A stretch of 64,000 bases of DNA, taken from positions 124,001 to 188,000 of the forward strand of contig CAWKAV010000005.1 in NCBI GenBank assembly GCA_963847735.1, in the 5' to 3' direction. This document shows positions 16,771 to 25,721 of this stretch, in pieces. This DNA is from CAWKAV01 sp963847735 (GTDB lineage: Bacteria > Desulfobacterota > Desulfuromonadia > Desulfuromonadales > BM103). Below the pieces are notes generated by a model. The model was given only the letters and a program-made list of their open reading frames with translations, made no database searches and was not told the DNA's origin. Each line of letters opens with the position of its first letter. The stretch's first letter is position 1. Made by a program: the position numbers and the translations under genes.

Positions 16771-17576
16771 ATAAATCGGATCGCCTGCTCAAACATGGTC
16801 CGGCGTCCGGGGTTTTCCTCGCTGGTCAAAACGTGCGGGGCTTCGCGGCCGTATTGCTCATGAATCTTCACAGAGCTTCCCAATAAACTCACCAACTGAC
16901 GGCCGCTGTCAATATCGACGGTTTGGTCACCTTCACCATTAAATGCCAGTACCGGACAAACAATATCTGGTAGTTGACTGCGAACGGTTTGTAGCAGTCG
17001 GTTGATCTGGTGGATGCCGGCGACCGGTCTGCGATTGTAATATCGCTCATCCAGACCCGCTTCAACCTTTTTCCCCTGGTACGGATGGATCCATCGCAGC
17101 CAGCCTGCGTAGGGAGCCAGTCGGTGTAGAATTCGCAGATATGGGGAAAACAGCACCAGCCCATTGAGTGGCTCGGCTTTCGCCAGCAGCAGCAACAGCA
17201 GGCAGCCCGTGCTCATACCCATGCCGTAAACGGATTGAAACTGTTTGCTGAGGATATGGTAGCCATCAAGGACGCTACCGAACCATTCTTCCCAACGACG
17301 TTCGGCAAGATCTTCTGGTGAGGTGCCATGCCCGGGCAAACAGACTGCCAAACTGGCAATGCCGGCACCGGCAAGATATTCCGCAGGAGGGCGCATCTCC
17401 CAGGGTGTCGCGGTAAAGCCGTGGACCAGCAACACGGCCGTTTTCGCTTCTTGCGGACAGAACATGAACGGCAGGTCGCTTGGGTCGGAAACCCCGTGGC
17501 CACGTGACTTGCTTCGCAGAGACCGGCAGTCAGGATGACTTTCCGAACAGTCGATGTGCCGGCTTTCTTGCGTCAT
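16728..17576 (-). CDS. Alpha/beta hydrolase (carboxylesterase/lipase-like)
   Basis: The 282-residue protein shows an alpha/beta hydrolase fold: oxyanion region 'LLVHGFTATPWEM' near residue 50, nucleophile elbow 'GMGMSTG' (Ser near residue 122), acid region 'NGEGDQTVD' near residue 220, and catalytic His in 'REAPHVLTSEENPGR' near residue 250. It resembles Est30-type carboxylesterases and monoglyceride lipases, which have the same HGFTxTP motif. The first 35 residues are poorly conserved, so the true start may be later. Tail-to-tail overlap with coaE is 43 bases. Substrate unknown. Confidence 0.85.
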   Translation of the reverse strand: MTQESRHIDCSESHPDCRSLRSKSRGHGVSDPSDLPFMFCPQEAKTAVLLVHGFTATPWEMRPPAEYLAGAGIASLAVCLPGHGTSPEDLAERRWEEWFGSVLDGYHILSKQFQSVYGMGMSTGCLLLLLLAKAEPLNGLVLFSPYLRILHRLAPYAGWLRWIHPYQGKKVEAGLDERYYNRRPVAGIHQINRLLQTVRSQLPDIVCPVLAFNGEGDQTVDIDSGRQLVSLLGSSVKIHEQYGREAPHVLTSEENPGRRTMFEQAIRFIQELDNPGATGRTR

Positions 17577-17737
17577 TGGTGTCCACTTAAGTGTCTTGAT
17601 TTATTGGAGGATATATTTGAGAAGCATAACATTCCAGAGATTTATGTCAATCAGAGTGCATTACACATGTGGTGCTGTTCCTTGCCGGGCCATGATCAGG
17701 CAGTATGGCAGATTTCCGATATGCTGGCACGAAATGG

Positions 17738-17768
17738 AAAAAGCCCCTGCATATCTGCAGAGGCTTTG
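17738..17768 (-). terminator. Intrinsic terminator of the IclR-type regulator gene
   Basis: On the minus strand AAAGCCTCTGCA, a 4-base loop, and TGCAGGGGCTTT form a stem with one mismatch, followed by TTTTCC. It sits 23 bases past the regulator stop codon. Confidence 0.7.
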
Positions 17769-17790
17769 AACCCGGTACGTCGAGATGTGG

Positions 17791-18573
17791 TCAGTTGTGA
17801 TAACCGAGCCGGATTGAAAGATCTTCTGCGGCTTTCAAAACCAGAGGCACCAGTTCCTTGGCAATGCGTTCATCGTCGAGGCGCATGGTTGGCCCGGAGA
17901 TGCTGACCGCGCCGACGATCCTGCGAGTGTAGTCACGGATCGGTGCGGCGACGCAGTTAACGCCCACGTCAAGCTCCTCATTGTCAATGGCATATCCCTG
18001 CTCGGCAATCTTGATCAATTCCTCCCGGAGTGCCTTGCGGGTTGAAATAGTCGTTTTGGTGTAAGCTTTAAACTCCTCGCCCGGCAGAATCTCGTTGATT
18101 TCATCTTCAGACATATAGGCCAGATGTATTTTGCCGGCTGCTGTACAGTAGGATGGCAGCCGCGAACCGACTCGTGAGACGACCCGCACGGTCATATCCG
18201 TTTCCACCATGTCGAGATAGACAACATGACCTTCCTTAAAAATGGCGACATAGCAGGTTTCGTGGCAGTCGGCGACCATTTTTTCGAGGGTCGGCTTTGC
18301 CTGCCGCAACAGTCCCATCTGTTTGATGAATGTCTGGCCGAGCTCCAGGGACTTGAGTCCGAGCCGGTAGTTCTCAGTGGCTTTGTTCTGCTCGATATAA
18401 CCACGCGATTCGAGAGTCGCCAATAGGCGGAAGACATTATTTTTATGTAACTTCAGGCGTTTGCTGAGTTCCGTCACGCCGAGCTCATCCACGTCTCCAT
18501 GGAATTGCTCCAGGAGATCAAGAGCGTGTGAGACTGCCTGAATGATGTATTCAGACTTTTCTTTTTTGGCCAT
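17791..18573 (-). CDS. IclR-family transcriptional regulator
   Basis: The 260-residue protein has an N-terminal winged helix-turn-helix ('LGVTELSKRLKLHKNNVFRL', about residues 32-51) and a C-terminal IclR effector domain with 'VDMVETDMTVRVVSRVGSRL' and 'GKIHLAYMSEDEINEIL'. The C-terminal 'NEELDVGVNCVAAPIRDYTR' signature is clear. IclR proteins sense small organic acids and usually control a nearby catabolic or transport operon. Candidate targets here are its own gene, the divergent universal stress gene and the SSF symporter at 20.2-22.1 kb. AAGGA lies about 9 bases upstream. Confidence 0.92.
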   Translation of the reverse strand: MAKKEKSEYIIQAVSHALDLLEQFHGDVDELGVTELSKRLKLHKNNVFRLLATLESRGYIEQNKATENYRLGLKSLELGQTFIKQMGLLRQAKPTLEKMVADCHETCYVAIFKEGHVVYLDMVETDMTVRVVSRVGSRLPSYCTAAGKIHLAYMSEDEINEILPGEEFKAYTKTTISTRKALREELIKIAEQGYAIDNEELDVGVNCVAAPIRDYTRRIVGAVSISGPTMRLDDERIAKELVPLVLKAAEDLSIRLGYHN

Positions 18574-18634
18574 TTCAGAAGATCCTTAATTTTGGTGAAT
18601 AGTAGAATACTTGACGGTCGCGCTTAAGTAATAA

Positions 18635-18663
18635 CTTCTAACGAAACAGCTGTAAACTGTCAA
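18635..18663 (-). promoter_or_regulatory. Candidate promoter of the IclR-type regulator
   Basis: On the minus strand TTGACA (18663-18658) is followed after 17 bases by TAGAAG (18640-18635), about 60 bases before the start codon. An ACAGCTGT palindrome lies within the spacer and could be an operator. By eye only. Confidence 0.35.
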
Positions 18664-18780
18664 GGTAGAATGGTTTATATTGTGGCAAATGGTTGCTCCT
18701 GCCTCTCTGTCTCTGTTGATTTTAAAATAGTGTTTTATAGAAGTCAAACAGATTAGTCTCTTTTATTGAATATGGGGTGG

Positions 18781-18809
18781 TTGACACATTGATGGCCGAA
18801 AGGTAAATT
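18781..18809 (+). promoter_or_regulatory. Candidate sigma-70 promoter of the universal stress gene
   Basis: A consensus TTGACA (18781-18786), a 17-base spacer and TAAATT (18804-18809) lie about 30 bases before the start codon, which implies a short leader. Confidence 0.5.
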
Positions 18810-18838
18810 CTGGCTAATGCACTTTGGGAGGGTTCGAC

Positions 18839-19291
18839 ATGCTGACGCTCAGCAAAAAAATTATTGTTGCTATTGATGGCTCGCCGCAATCAGACAAGGC
18901 TGCTGAAGAAGCTGTTCGTCTGGCCTCGATATCGGGGAGCAGGTTCAAAAGCCAACTTTTTGCCGTTATGGTTCTGCCTAGCATGAAAACGCCCTCCTTT
19001 ACTGATTTTTTTCCTGATAAACCGGCGACTGAAATGCCGGGTTGGCAGGAAAAGCGTGATCGTCTTTTCTACGTGGTTGAGAAAGTTGCTGCTGAAGCCG
19101 ATGTTCAGTTGGAGTCACTGGTTGTCTATGGGGACCCTGCAGAAGAGTTGACGAGGATGGCTGAGGAGAAGAGTTGTGATGTGATCGTGGTCGGTTCTTC
19201 TGGCAAGGGCCGTATGAAGCGGACTCTTTTGGGAAGCGTTTCCACGAAAATTTCCCTGCATGCCCACTGTTCCGTCTACATTGTCCGATAA
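18839..19291 (+). CDS. Universal stress protein (UspA family)
   Basis: The 150-residue protein shows the Usp fold: 'KKIIVAIDGSPQSDKAAEEA' at the N-terminus and the ATP-binding signature 'VVGSSGKGRMKRTLLGSVST' (G-2x-G-9x-G-S/T) near residue 120. It is therefore likely an ATP-binding Usp. A TTG-initiated frame begins at 18824, but GGGAGGG (18826-18832) lies 6 bases before ATG 18839 and decides the start. Monocistronic, divergent from the IclR gene. Confidence 0.92.
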   Translation: MLTLSKKIIVAIDGSPQSDKAAEEAVRLASISGSRFKSQLFAVMVLPSMKTPSFTDFFPDKPATEMPGWQEKRDRLFYVVEKVAAEADVQLESLVVYGDPAEELTRMAEEKSCDVIVVGSSGKGRMKRTLLGSVSTKISLHAHCSVYIVR

Positions 19292-19315
19292 CCCGTCTTG
19301 CAGAAAAGCCTTTTT

Positions 19316-20134
19316 CTATCTTGCCGCAATGCACTCCGACCGGGGTGAAGAGTGTTTAGTCTCCTGGTATAAGTAATCAAAAATTTCGATCAGGGTCTCT
19401 TTGATTGATTCCGTTTCTTTGGGGAACTCATAAGGCGAGAGCTCCAGTACGAGAGTATGGTCGTACCTGGTTTCCCTGAGGTGATTGAGGAAACGGGTCA
19501 GAGGCAGGGCACCATGACCCGGCAAGAGGTGCTCCCGGCCGTTGCCGTAATCAGAGAAATGAATGTTGCGCATTCGGTTCGACTCATAGAACTGGTGAAA
19601 GTCGCCGAGAAAATCTGTGTGCATTGAACCACAATGAGCAGTGTCAAAGGTCAGGTAGAGGTTTCGCTCCTCCATGAAGCGAACCATGCTGTCGATATTT
19701 GAGAGCAGGTAAGGGTTCATTTTGAACTGCGGTAGACAAGGCATGTTTTCAATAGTGATCAAAACCCCATTCTGGCCGATCTCAGACTGAAAATCCTTGA
19801 TGGTTTTAAACCATCGCCAGAACTTGAGTTCCAAAAAAAGCCAGTTGGGTGGGTGAAAATTGATCAGGGGAACGTCTGCATTCAGGGCCAGTTCGGCGCA
19901 TAGCTTCAACTGATCAATTTTATTTCCCCAACCGTCGACTTCAAAGAAAGGTGCGTGGATGGAGAACACGGGCAGGATGCTTTGCAACTCCCGCAGGTGA
20001 TTGAGGGACTTCGACCCGGCAAAGTCATGGTTAACAATGACTTCCATGCCATCAAAACCGACATCCCTGGCCATTTCAAAAACCAGGGTCGGCGGTAAAG
20101 TATAAAGACTTCCTGCGGATAAGATCAGCTTCAT
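19316..20134 (-). CDS. Sugar phosphate isomerase/epimerase-like TIM-barrel protein
   Basis: The 272-residue protein is a xylose-isomerase-like TIM barrel (AP endonuclease 2 superfamily). Metal-site candidates are His in 'FSIHAPF' (about residue 80), Glu in 'ITIENMPC' (about 142), Asp and His in 'TFDTAHCGSMHTD' (about 180), His in 'NIHFSDYGNGREH' and Glu in 'LVLELSPYEF'. Family members act on sugars, inositols or hydroxypyruvate, or are endonuclease IV-like. The exact reaction is not inferable. It lies alone between the stress protein and symporter genes. Confidence 0.75.
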   Translation of the reverse strand: MKLILSAGSLYTLPPTLVFEMARDVGFDGMEVIVNHDFAGSKSLNHLRELQSILPVFSIHAPFFEVDGWGNKIDQLKLCAELALNADVPLINFHPPNWLFLELKFWRWFKTIKDFQSEIGQNGVLITIENMPCLPQFKMNPYLLSNIDSMVRFMEERNLYLTFDTAHCGSMHTDFLGDFHQFYESNRMRNIHFSDYGNGREHLLPGHGALPLTRFLNHLRETRYDHTLVLELSPYEFPKETESIKETLIEIFDYLYQETKHSSPRSECIAAR

Positions 20135-20238
20135 TTCAGATAATCGTCAGTATCACAATAAAACGTTATTTCAATTTTAACTGAAACGACAACATGGCTG
20201 GCCGGGCAATGTCAGTTTCGCAGCCAACTCTTCAGATA

Positions 20239-21762
20239 TCAGGGGCTGTGAACCTTCTCGACCAGGAACCGTCTCAGGCGCTCAGGCGGTGGTGGTGTCA
20301 GGCGTGAAACAATAATCATTGTCAGGATGACTACCGGTGCACCGACCAGTGCCGATGACGTCGGTGGCAGCACAGAGAGCAGGGTCGGAATCAGGTGCCC
20401 GAACAGAATCGGTGCAAAGGTGATGACCGTGCCGACCAGCATCCCGGCAATGGCTCCGTATTTGTTGGTGCGGTCCCACCAGATTCCCAGCAGAAAGATC
20501 GGAAAAAGTGTGTTGCCGGCAAGGGCGAAGGCGACAGCTGTTATCTGGGCGATTAATCCGGGAGGATTGATTGCAATTATCAGCACCAGAAGTGCCAGCA
20601 CCATGGTTGCGCCTTTGGCGACCAGAAGCAGGTGACGCTCGTTGGCATTGGGATTGATCAGACGATAATAGATATCGTAGGAGACGGTGCCGGCCGCGGT
20701 CACCAGCAGGGCGGTGGTGGTGCTGATGGCCGCAAGGATGCCACCTACGGCTAGAACGCCGATCAGGATATCGTTGATCCCGACCCATTCGGCGGTCTTG
20801 ATGACGATTATGTCTGCCAGCGCCCGAGCCTCTGCCGGATCGAGAACGGTCCCGGAGGTGGTCAACCAGGAGCGGGCAAAGGCACCGAAAGCAGGTGCGC
20901 TCCAGTAGAGCAGCCCGATGAAGAAGAGGCCCCAGACCACCCCCCAACGTGCGTCGCGATTATTTGGAACCGTGTAAAAGCGTGACAGCACATGCGGCAA
21001 TCCGGCCGTGCCGACCATCAGGGTGAAGCAGAGAGCGATCCACTCGTAAGGTGTACCGAAAGTCCATGGGAAGAGGTAGTCGCTGGAGATCTGCGTCGGC
21101 AGGTCGCGCAAGGCACTGCCGTAGCTGAACTGGGGGAAAAGCCAGTCGTAGCCCAGTTTCTTTGCAATCATCATCAGTGGAATTATGAAAGAGAGGATCA
21201 GGATCAGGTAGTGCATCTGCTGGTTGCGCGATGCTTTCAAGGCTCCGGCAATGGCAAGGAAGACCAGAGTCAGCAGAACGCCAAAGATCAGCGCCCGGGT
21301 ATAGTCGATGCCGAACATCCAGGCAAAGACCAGACCAATCCCCTTGTATTGGGCGACACAGTAAATCAGGGAAATGATGATCGCAATCACGGCAGAAAAA
21401 ACCCGGGCTACCGAGGAATCATAGCGTGCCTCGACAAAGTCCGGAGCCGTATATTTACCGAACCGGCGGATCTGGCTGCCCATCAGCACCAGCAGAAGGA
21501 CATATCCACCCGTCCAACCGAGAATGTAGGCGAAGGCGAAGTAGCCGTTCAGGAAAAAGACTCCGGCTATGCCAAGGAAGGACGCTGCGCTCATCCAGTT
21601 TGAAGCAATTGCGGCACCGAGTTTGGCGTGGCTGATCGAACGAACCTGAACGCCGTAACCGCCCCTGTCATGACGGCGGGTTAACATGCCCACAACGAGA
21701 GAGAGGAAGAGCACAGTGCCAAGCAGGAAAAACGGCAGGTGTTTAATCGTGGTCTCTACCAT
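20239..21762 (-). CDS. Sodium:solute symporter, large subunit (acetate/cation symporter type)
   Basis: The 507-residue protein has about 13 membrane segments and SSF-family signatures: 'ISHAKLGAAIASNWMSAASF' near residue 43, 'GWTGGYVLLLVLMG' and 'APDFVEARYDSSVARV' near residue 108. The latter region matches ActP/DhlC-like carboxylate symporters. A role in acetate or other monocarboxylate uptake is likely. The frame opens at GTG 21765, but AGGAG (21770-21774) is better spaced for ATG 21762. It follows the small-subunit gene by 10 bases, and its ribosome site overlaps that gene's stop codon. Confidence 0.88.
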   Translation of the reverse strand: MVETTIKHLPFFLLGTVLFLSLVVGMLTRRHDRGGYGVQVRSISHAKLGAAIASNWMSAASFLGIAGVFFLNGYFAFAYILGWTGGYVLLLVLMGSQIRRFGKYTAPDFVEARYDSSVARVFSAVIAIIISLIYCVAQYKGIGLVFAWMFGIDYTRALIFGVLLTLVFLAIAGALKASRNQQMHYLILILSFIIPLMMIAKKLGYDWLFPQFSYGSALRDLPTQISSDYLFPWTFGTPYEWIALCFTLMVGTAGLPHVLSRFYTVPNNRDARWGVVWGLFFIGLLYWSAPAFGAFARSWLTTSGTVLDPAEARALADIIVIKTAEWVGINDILIGVLAVGGILAAISTTTALLVTAAGTVSYDIYYRLINPNANERHLLLVAKGATMVLALLVLIIAINPPGLIAQITAVAFALAGNTLFPIFLLGIWWDRTNKYGAIAGMLVGTVITFAPILFGHLIPTLLSVLPPTSSALVGAPVVILTMIIVSRLTPPPPERLRRFLVEKVHSP

Positions 21763-21772
21763 CACCCGGCTC

Positions 21773-22102
21773 CTAACGCCGCCTGCGGTAACTGGAGGTC
21801 AGCCAGTCGATCAGGACATTAAAGAAGAAACAAAGAAAGATAAACCAGAGGATCAGAAACTGGCCGCTGAACCAGAAGTAGGCTGGAATACCGAAGATGT
21901 AAGGAACTTCAGCGAGGGTGCGGGCCGGATCGTTATAGACGATTGCCAGGTAAATCGGCATACCGAAGGTCATGAGCGCCCAGGCGGCAAGGGTAACCCA
22001 GATGATGGTGACCTCCTTTCGCATGAAGCCGGGACGGGGACGGAAGAAGTTGATGCGGAGATCCTCTCTGCTGAGGAGGTCCTGTCCATCGGGTTCTGAC
22101 AT
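21773..22102 (-). CDS. Symporter small subunit (DUF4212/DUF485-like membrane protein)
   Basis: The 109-residue protein has two membrane helices, 'IIWVTLAAWALMTFGMPIYL' and 'FWFSGQFLILWFIFLCFFF', with a short basic C-terminus. This is the layout of the small partner encoded directly before VC_2705-type SSF symporters (DUF4212) or ActP-type symporters (DUF485). I cannot settle between the two by eye. AAGGAG lies about 11 bases before the ATG. Position and spacing make it the partner of the downstream symporter. Confidence 0.75.
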   Translation of the reverse strand: MSEPDGQDLLSREDLRINFFRPRPGFMRKEVTIIWVTLAAWALMTFGMPIYLAIVYNDPARTLAEVPYIFGIPAYFWFSGQFLILWFIFLCFFFNVLIDWLTSSYRRRR

Positions 22103-22201
22103 GGCCTTGAACTCCTTTAAAAAGCGGAAAAAGAACAGCTCCGAGTAAATACTCGAGAAGTCTAGTTTTAAGTGTGAACTAATGCAAGAGGATTGCCAAT
22201 C

Positions 22202-23404
22202 TCAGGCGATAACCCCGGTTTTCATGACTTCATCAAGCACGGTTGTTGCGAAGCTGCCTTTCGGTAATGAAAAGGAGATCAGTAAATCATCCCCATCGTT
22301 TTGACACTCGGGGTTCTGGATCGGCACCCGCAGAGAACGTCGCTCGCCCTCCATGGCCAGGCCCCCCGACAGATGAAACATCTCCAAGGTGACCTCCTCA
22401 CTGTCGAGAAGGCTCTTTTCGAGCTGCCCGGCCCGGCCTCCGGCAAGTTTGGTCTTGTAGCCGTAAAGTGGTGCCGTCGGGCTGATTTCAAATGTGTCGA
22501 CGCGTGGCTGCTCAACCGCCGGGTCAGTGACCAGAAAGCAGGCGCCATTGATATGTTTGTACGCCAGGTCGCCGAGCCAGGCCTCGTTCAGAGTGGTCAG
22601 GCGCATATCGACCAGTCGATCAAAGAGGCTCGACTGGTATGCGGAGAGGTAGAGTCTCAGCAGTTTGCGGGGCATGGCACGAACGGCCTTACGTGGGCTT
22701 TTACCGTCTTTGATCATTTCGAGCAGACATCGCTCCGGCCTGCAGTGTCTGGGCAGCTTTTCTATCGCCGTCTCCAGATCACCGGAGTGATACGCTTTTG
22801 CTGCCTGTTGCCAACCGGCGTGGACAATCTCTGCCGGGTCACCGATAATTTCGTCAACGGCAGTGCTGTAGTCATCGCGAAGAATCGCCCGGCCGATACG
22901 GTGAGAATTGCCGAGAACTCCGTAACGTTGCTCGCCAAAGCGATTGGGAACACCGGTGTCCTTTAGCACCTCGAGGATTGCCCTGGCGTGTTGTACCCCT
23001 CTGGAGTGCGGTTGGTGGATACGAATCCGGAAGCGATTCCCGGCCAGGTGCCCGGGACGCAGCTTGTTGCGATGCAGGACTGCCGAAAGGATAGTCACTC
23101 CGGGGATTTCCAGTCCTTTGACGTCCTCCGGTTTGCGCAACGGCACGGAAACTGTCTGCCGGGTGATTGCCCTGGCGTCTTTGAGTCCGGCATAGCCAAG
23201 GTCGCGTTCATTACATTTCAGAGCCTTGGCCAGTTCCCGGAGCAGGTCATAGGTCGTGAGACCGCACTTTTCAACCCTCAGGTAGAGATGGTCGCCTTCT
23301 CCGCAAGGCTCATACAGCGGGATTTCCTCAACCTGGAAATCTTCCGGTTGCTGGCGGATTGTGCCCCCGGTCCCCGGCAGCTGTGAGGTCAGAAATTCAG
23401 TCAT
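22202..23404 (-). CDS. truD: tRNA pseudouridine(13) synthase
   Basis: The 400-residue enzyme isomerises U13 of tRNA-Glu. The catalytic motif 'LGYAGLKDARAITRQ' (Asp near residue 81) and 'NRFGEQRYG' near residue 150 are diagnostic of TruD. A long insert domain follows, and 'HINGACFLVTDP' closes the fold. The open frame extends to 23581 inside trmB, but that extension is cysteine-rich shadow sequence. ATG 23404 gives the family N-terminus and an 8-base overlap with trmB. Confidence 0.93.
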   Translation of the reverse strand: MTEFLTSQLPGTGGTIRQQPEDFQVEEIPLYEPCGEGDHLYLRVEKCGLTTYDLLRELAKALKCNERDLGYAGLKDARAITRQTVSVPLRKPEDVKGLEIPGVTILSAVLHRNKLRPGHLAGNRFRIRIHQPHSRGVQHARAILEVLKDTGVPNRFGEQRYGVLGNSHRIGRAILRDDYSTAVDEIIGDPAEIVHAGWQQAAKAYHSGDLETAIEKLPRHCRPERCLLEMIKDGKSPRKAVRAMPRKLLRLYLSAYQSSLFDRLVDMRLTTLNEAWLGDLAYKHINGACFLVTDPAVEQPRVDTFEISPTAPLYGYKTKLAGGRAGQLEKSLLDSEEVTLEMFHLSGGLAMEGERRSLRVPIQNPECQNDGDDLLISFSLPKGSFATTVLDEVMKTGVIA

Positions 23405-24098
23405 TTTCTGCCTTCTGCCAGGCGAAGCGATAGCCGCGTTGCACGGCAGGCACGGGCAGGTCCCGGCGTGGCACTGCAGCGTCGCGCTGGTGGTGCATAA
23501 AATAGATATGCTGACCCCTGTCGAGGAAACGCTGCATGTATTTGGAGATTGGATAACCGGGCGGGGTGTGCGCCCAATCATTTTGCAACATATTGCGATA
23601 GCCCGTTAAACCACGCAAATGCACAGCGACACCTTCTGCATAATGGCTGAAATCAGTGCTGAAAAAGAACTCGCCGCCGGGTCTCAGGTATTGAGCCAGA
23701 AGAAGAAGAAACTCCCGGTTGACCAGGCGTCTGCTCTGATGGCGCTTCTTGGGCCAGGGGTCAGGACAGTTGATGTAGACAGCGGCAAGGCCCTCGGGCG
23801 GCAATCCTTTCTCCAGCAGCCAGCGGGCTTCGATACGCATGACGCGGACATTGTGGATTCCGGCGGCGTCAACTTTTGCGCAGGTTTTCAGGCAACCCTT
23901 GTTGTAGATATCGATGCCCAGAAAATTGATCTCAGGTTGTTTGAGAGCCTGTTCAAGAATAAAGTGCCCGGTTCCACAGCCGATTTCCAGGGCCAGAGGC
24001 CGGTCGTTGCCAAAGATGGCTGGCCAGTCCAATGGCTGGTCCGGAGCCCTGTCGGCAATAAAATTGCGGGAAGTAATCGGGATAATACGTTGTGTCAT
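23397..24098 (-). CDS. trmB: tRNA (guanine(46)-N7)-methyltransferase
   Basis: The 233-residue enzyme uses SAM to make m7G46. It shows 'LALEIGCGTGHFILEQAL' near residue 36 (SAM motif I), 'NFLGIDIYNKG', 'YINCPDPWPKKRHQSRRLVN' near residue 118 (the TrmB PDPWxKxRH signature) and a C-terminal 'YFMHHQRD'. The first possible codon is TTG at 24110, but ATG 24098 with GGA upstream is preferred. It forms a tRNA-modification pair with truD downstream and follows the cytochrome gene closely. Confidence 0.93.
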   Translation of the reverse strand: MTQRIIPITSRNFIADRAPDQPLDWPAIFGNDRPLALEIGCGTGHFILEQALKQPEINFLGIDIYNKGCLKTCAKVDAAGIHNVRVMRIEARWLLEKGLPPEGLAAVYINCPDPWPKKRHQSRRLVNREFLLLLAQYLRPGGEFFFSTDFSHYAEGVAVHLRGLTGYRNMLQNDWAHTPPGYPISKYMQRFLDRGQHIYFMHHQRDAAVPRRDLPVPAVQRGYRFAWQKAEND

Positions 24099-24128
24099 CT
24101 GCTGTTCCAATTTGTTGATGCTCTCAGC

Positions 24129-24452
24129 TTATGGTTTTGGCTGAAGGAAGTTAACCAGGCACTCAATTTCTGTTTCCGAGAGGTGGCTGAAATCAAGAAT
24201 CCTGTCCTTGCCGTGCCGGCCGGCCTGGTTGACCAGTTGCAAATGGACAGACTTGCGAGAAAGTTTTGCGCGCATATCTTCGAAGCTGCCTGCCATGGTT
24301 CCACCATCACCTTCCAGGGCATGACAGGCTTTGCAGCCCTGCGAGTTGATTAGCTTGCGGGCCGGGCCATCATCCTGCTCTGCGCTGCCGGCGGGCAAAA
24401 CCAGCAAGACAGGGAGGAGCACTCCCATGATGATCCAAAATGAACGAAACAT
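24129..24452 (-). CDS. Small monohaem c-type cytochrome
   Basis: The 107-residue protein has a signal peptide ending near 'LPAGSAEQ' and one haem site, 'GCKACHALEGDGG' (CxxCH near residues 40-44). The C-terminal 'ILDFSHLSETEIECLVNFLQ' resembles the usual MPxFSHLSExEIxxLVxFL motif of class I cytochromes, but the axial-ligand Met is Ile here. The remaining Met residues lie before that point (GTM, EDM), so the sixth ligand is uncertain. It is exported to the periplasm and probably carries electrons. AAGG lies about 8 bases before the ATG. It is first in a cytochrome-trmB-truD series. Confidence 0.85.
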   Translation of the reverse strand: MFRSFWIIMGVLLPVLLVLPAGSAEQDDGPARKLINSQGCKACHALEGDGGTMAGSFEDMRAKLSRKSVHLQLVNQAGRHGKDRILDFSHLSETEIECLVNFLQPKP

Positions 24453-24620
24453 GCTGTTGCCTTCTGACTGTTATACCCAACGAGGGACAGCATAGCGAAA
24501 ATTTTGCTGTTCGCCAAGCGGGGAAAAAGGAAAGAGCTTGAAATCATTGCTTCGCCCAAGTAGTCTATTGCAGGCATCCGACAAACGGTGAAACTTAATA
24601 ATATACAGGGAGCTTTCCTC

Positions 24621-25625
24621 ATGTTGATTGTGATGCATCATTCGGCAACTGATGCGCAGGTTCAGGCTGTTACTGATGCCGTGGAAGCCATGGGCCTGAC
24701 CGCTGAACCGATTCCCGGCAGCTTAAGAACGGCCATCGGTGTTCTTGGCAATCAGGGTTATATTGACGACACAACGATCCTCGAACTTCCCGGCGTGCGA
24801 GAAGTTATCCATGTCAGCAAACCCTACAAGCTGGTCTCAAGGGACTTTCATCCCGAGTCATCGATTGTCGAGGCCGGTGGGGTCAGATTCGGCGATGGTC
24901 AGCCGCCTGTTATCATAGCTGGACCTTGCACGGTCGAGAGCGAGCAGCAGATGCTGGCTGCGGCCCGACTGGTTAAAGAGAATGGCGCGCAGATGCTGCG
25001 TGGCGGAGCCTTCAAGCCGCGCACCGGGCCGCACAGTTTCCAGGGACTGGGTGTCGAGGGGCTGAAGTACCTGCGTCAGGCGGGCGATGCCGAGGGCTTG
25101 CCGGTGATTACCGAGGTGATGCGGATCGAACAGATTGAAACCATCTGCCGCTATGCCGATGTTCTGCAGATCGGTGCCCGCAACATGCAGAATTTCGACC
25201 TGCTCAAGGAGGTCGGCAAGACCGACTATCCGGTTCTTCTCAAGCGGGGCATGAGCGCCACGATTGAGGAATTTCTCTCCGCTGCCGAGTATATTCTCTC
25301 GGAAGGGAATCCCCGTGTCATTCTCTGCGAACGCGGTATCCGGACTTTCGAAAGAGCCACCCGCAACAGTCTCGACCTGAGTATCGTGCCGCTGATCCGC
25401 GAGATGAGCCACCTGCCGATTATTGTCGACCCCAGTCATGCAACCGGGCGACGCAGCCTGGTCGGGCCGATGGCCAAGGCCGCGATTGTGGTCGGTGCGC
25501 ACGGCATCATGATCGAAGTCCATCCTGATCCGGACAAGGCGCTTTGTGACGGTGCCCAGAGCCTTAACGGAGACGATTTCAAAAAACTGGTCGGCGAGCT
25601 GAATCGTTTGCAGGGTTTGCTTTAA
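24621..25625 (+). CDS. aroF: 3-deoxy-7-phosphoheptulonate (DAHP) synthase, type I beta
   Basis: The 334-residue enzyme condenses PEP and erythrose-4-phosphate, the first step of the shikimate pathway. An N-terminal ferredoxin-like (FL) regulatory domain (residues 1-75) precedes the barrel. Barrel motifs are 'VIIAGPCTVESEQQ', 'LRGGAFKPRTGPHSFQGLG', 'LLKRGMSATIEEFL' and 'IVDPSHATGRRSLV'. This FL-barrel arrangement is the Thermotoga-type DAHP synthase. The frame opens at 24588, but ATG 24621 follows AGGGAG and matches the family start. It is not close to other aro genes; aroK lies at 39 kb. Confidence 0.93.
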   Translation: MLIVMHHSATDAQVQAVTDAVEAMGLTAEPIPGSLRTAIGVLGNQGYIDDTTILELPGVREVIHVSKPYKLVSRDFHPESSIVEAGGVRFGDGQPPVIIAGPCTVESEQQMLAAARLVKENGAQMLRGGAFKPRTGPHSFQGLGVEGLKYLRQAGDAEGLPVITEVMRIEQIETICRYADVLQIGARNMQNFDLLKEVGKTDYPVLLKRGMSATIEEFLSAAEYILSEGNPRVILCERGIRTFERATRNSLDLSIVPLIREMSHLPIIVDPSHATGRRSLVGPMAKAAIVVGAHGIMIEVHPDPDKALCDGAQSLNGDDFKKLVGELNRLQGLL

Positions 25626-25721
25626 GCTGCATTTTCGTTCCACAGATACCTGCCGACTCTGGTCAGGGTCATCGAGATAAACATTAAATCGTTAATTCAT
25701 CCTTAAAGGGAGATTGTGTCA

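Noticed and set aside
17535..17906. Plus-strand frame containing protein-like text ('EKHNIPEIYVNQSALHMW') with GGAGG inside it
   Set aside because: It overlaps the hydrolase start, the terminator and the IclR gene end, has no convincing start, and I can place no family. It could be a gene remnant but the support is too thin.
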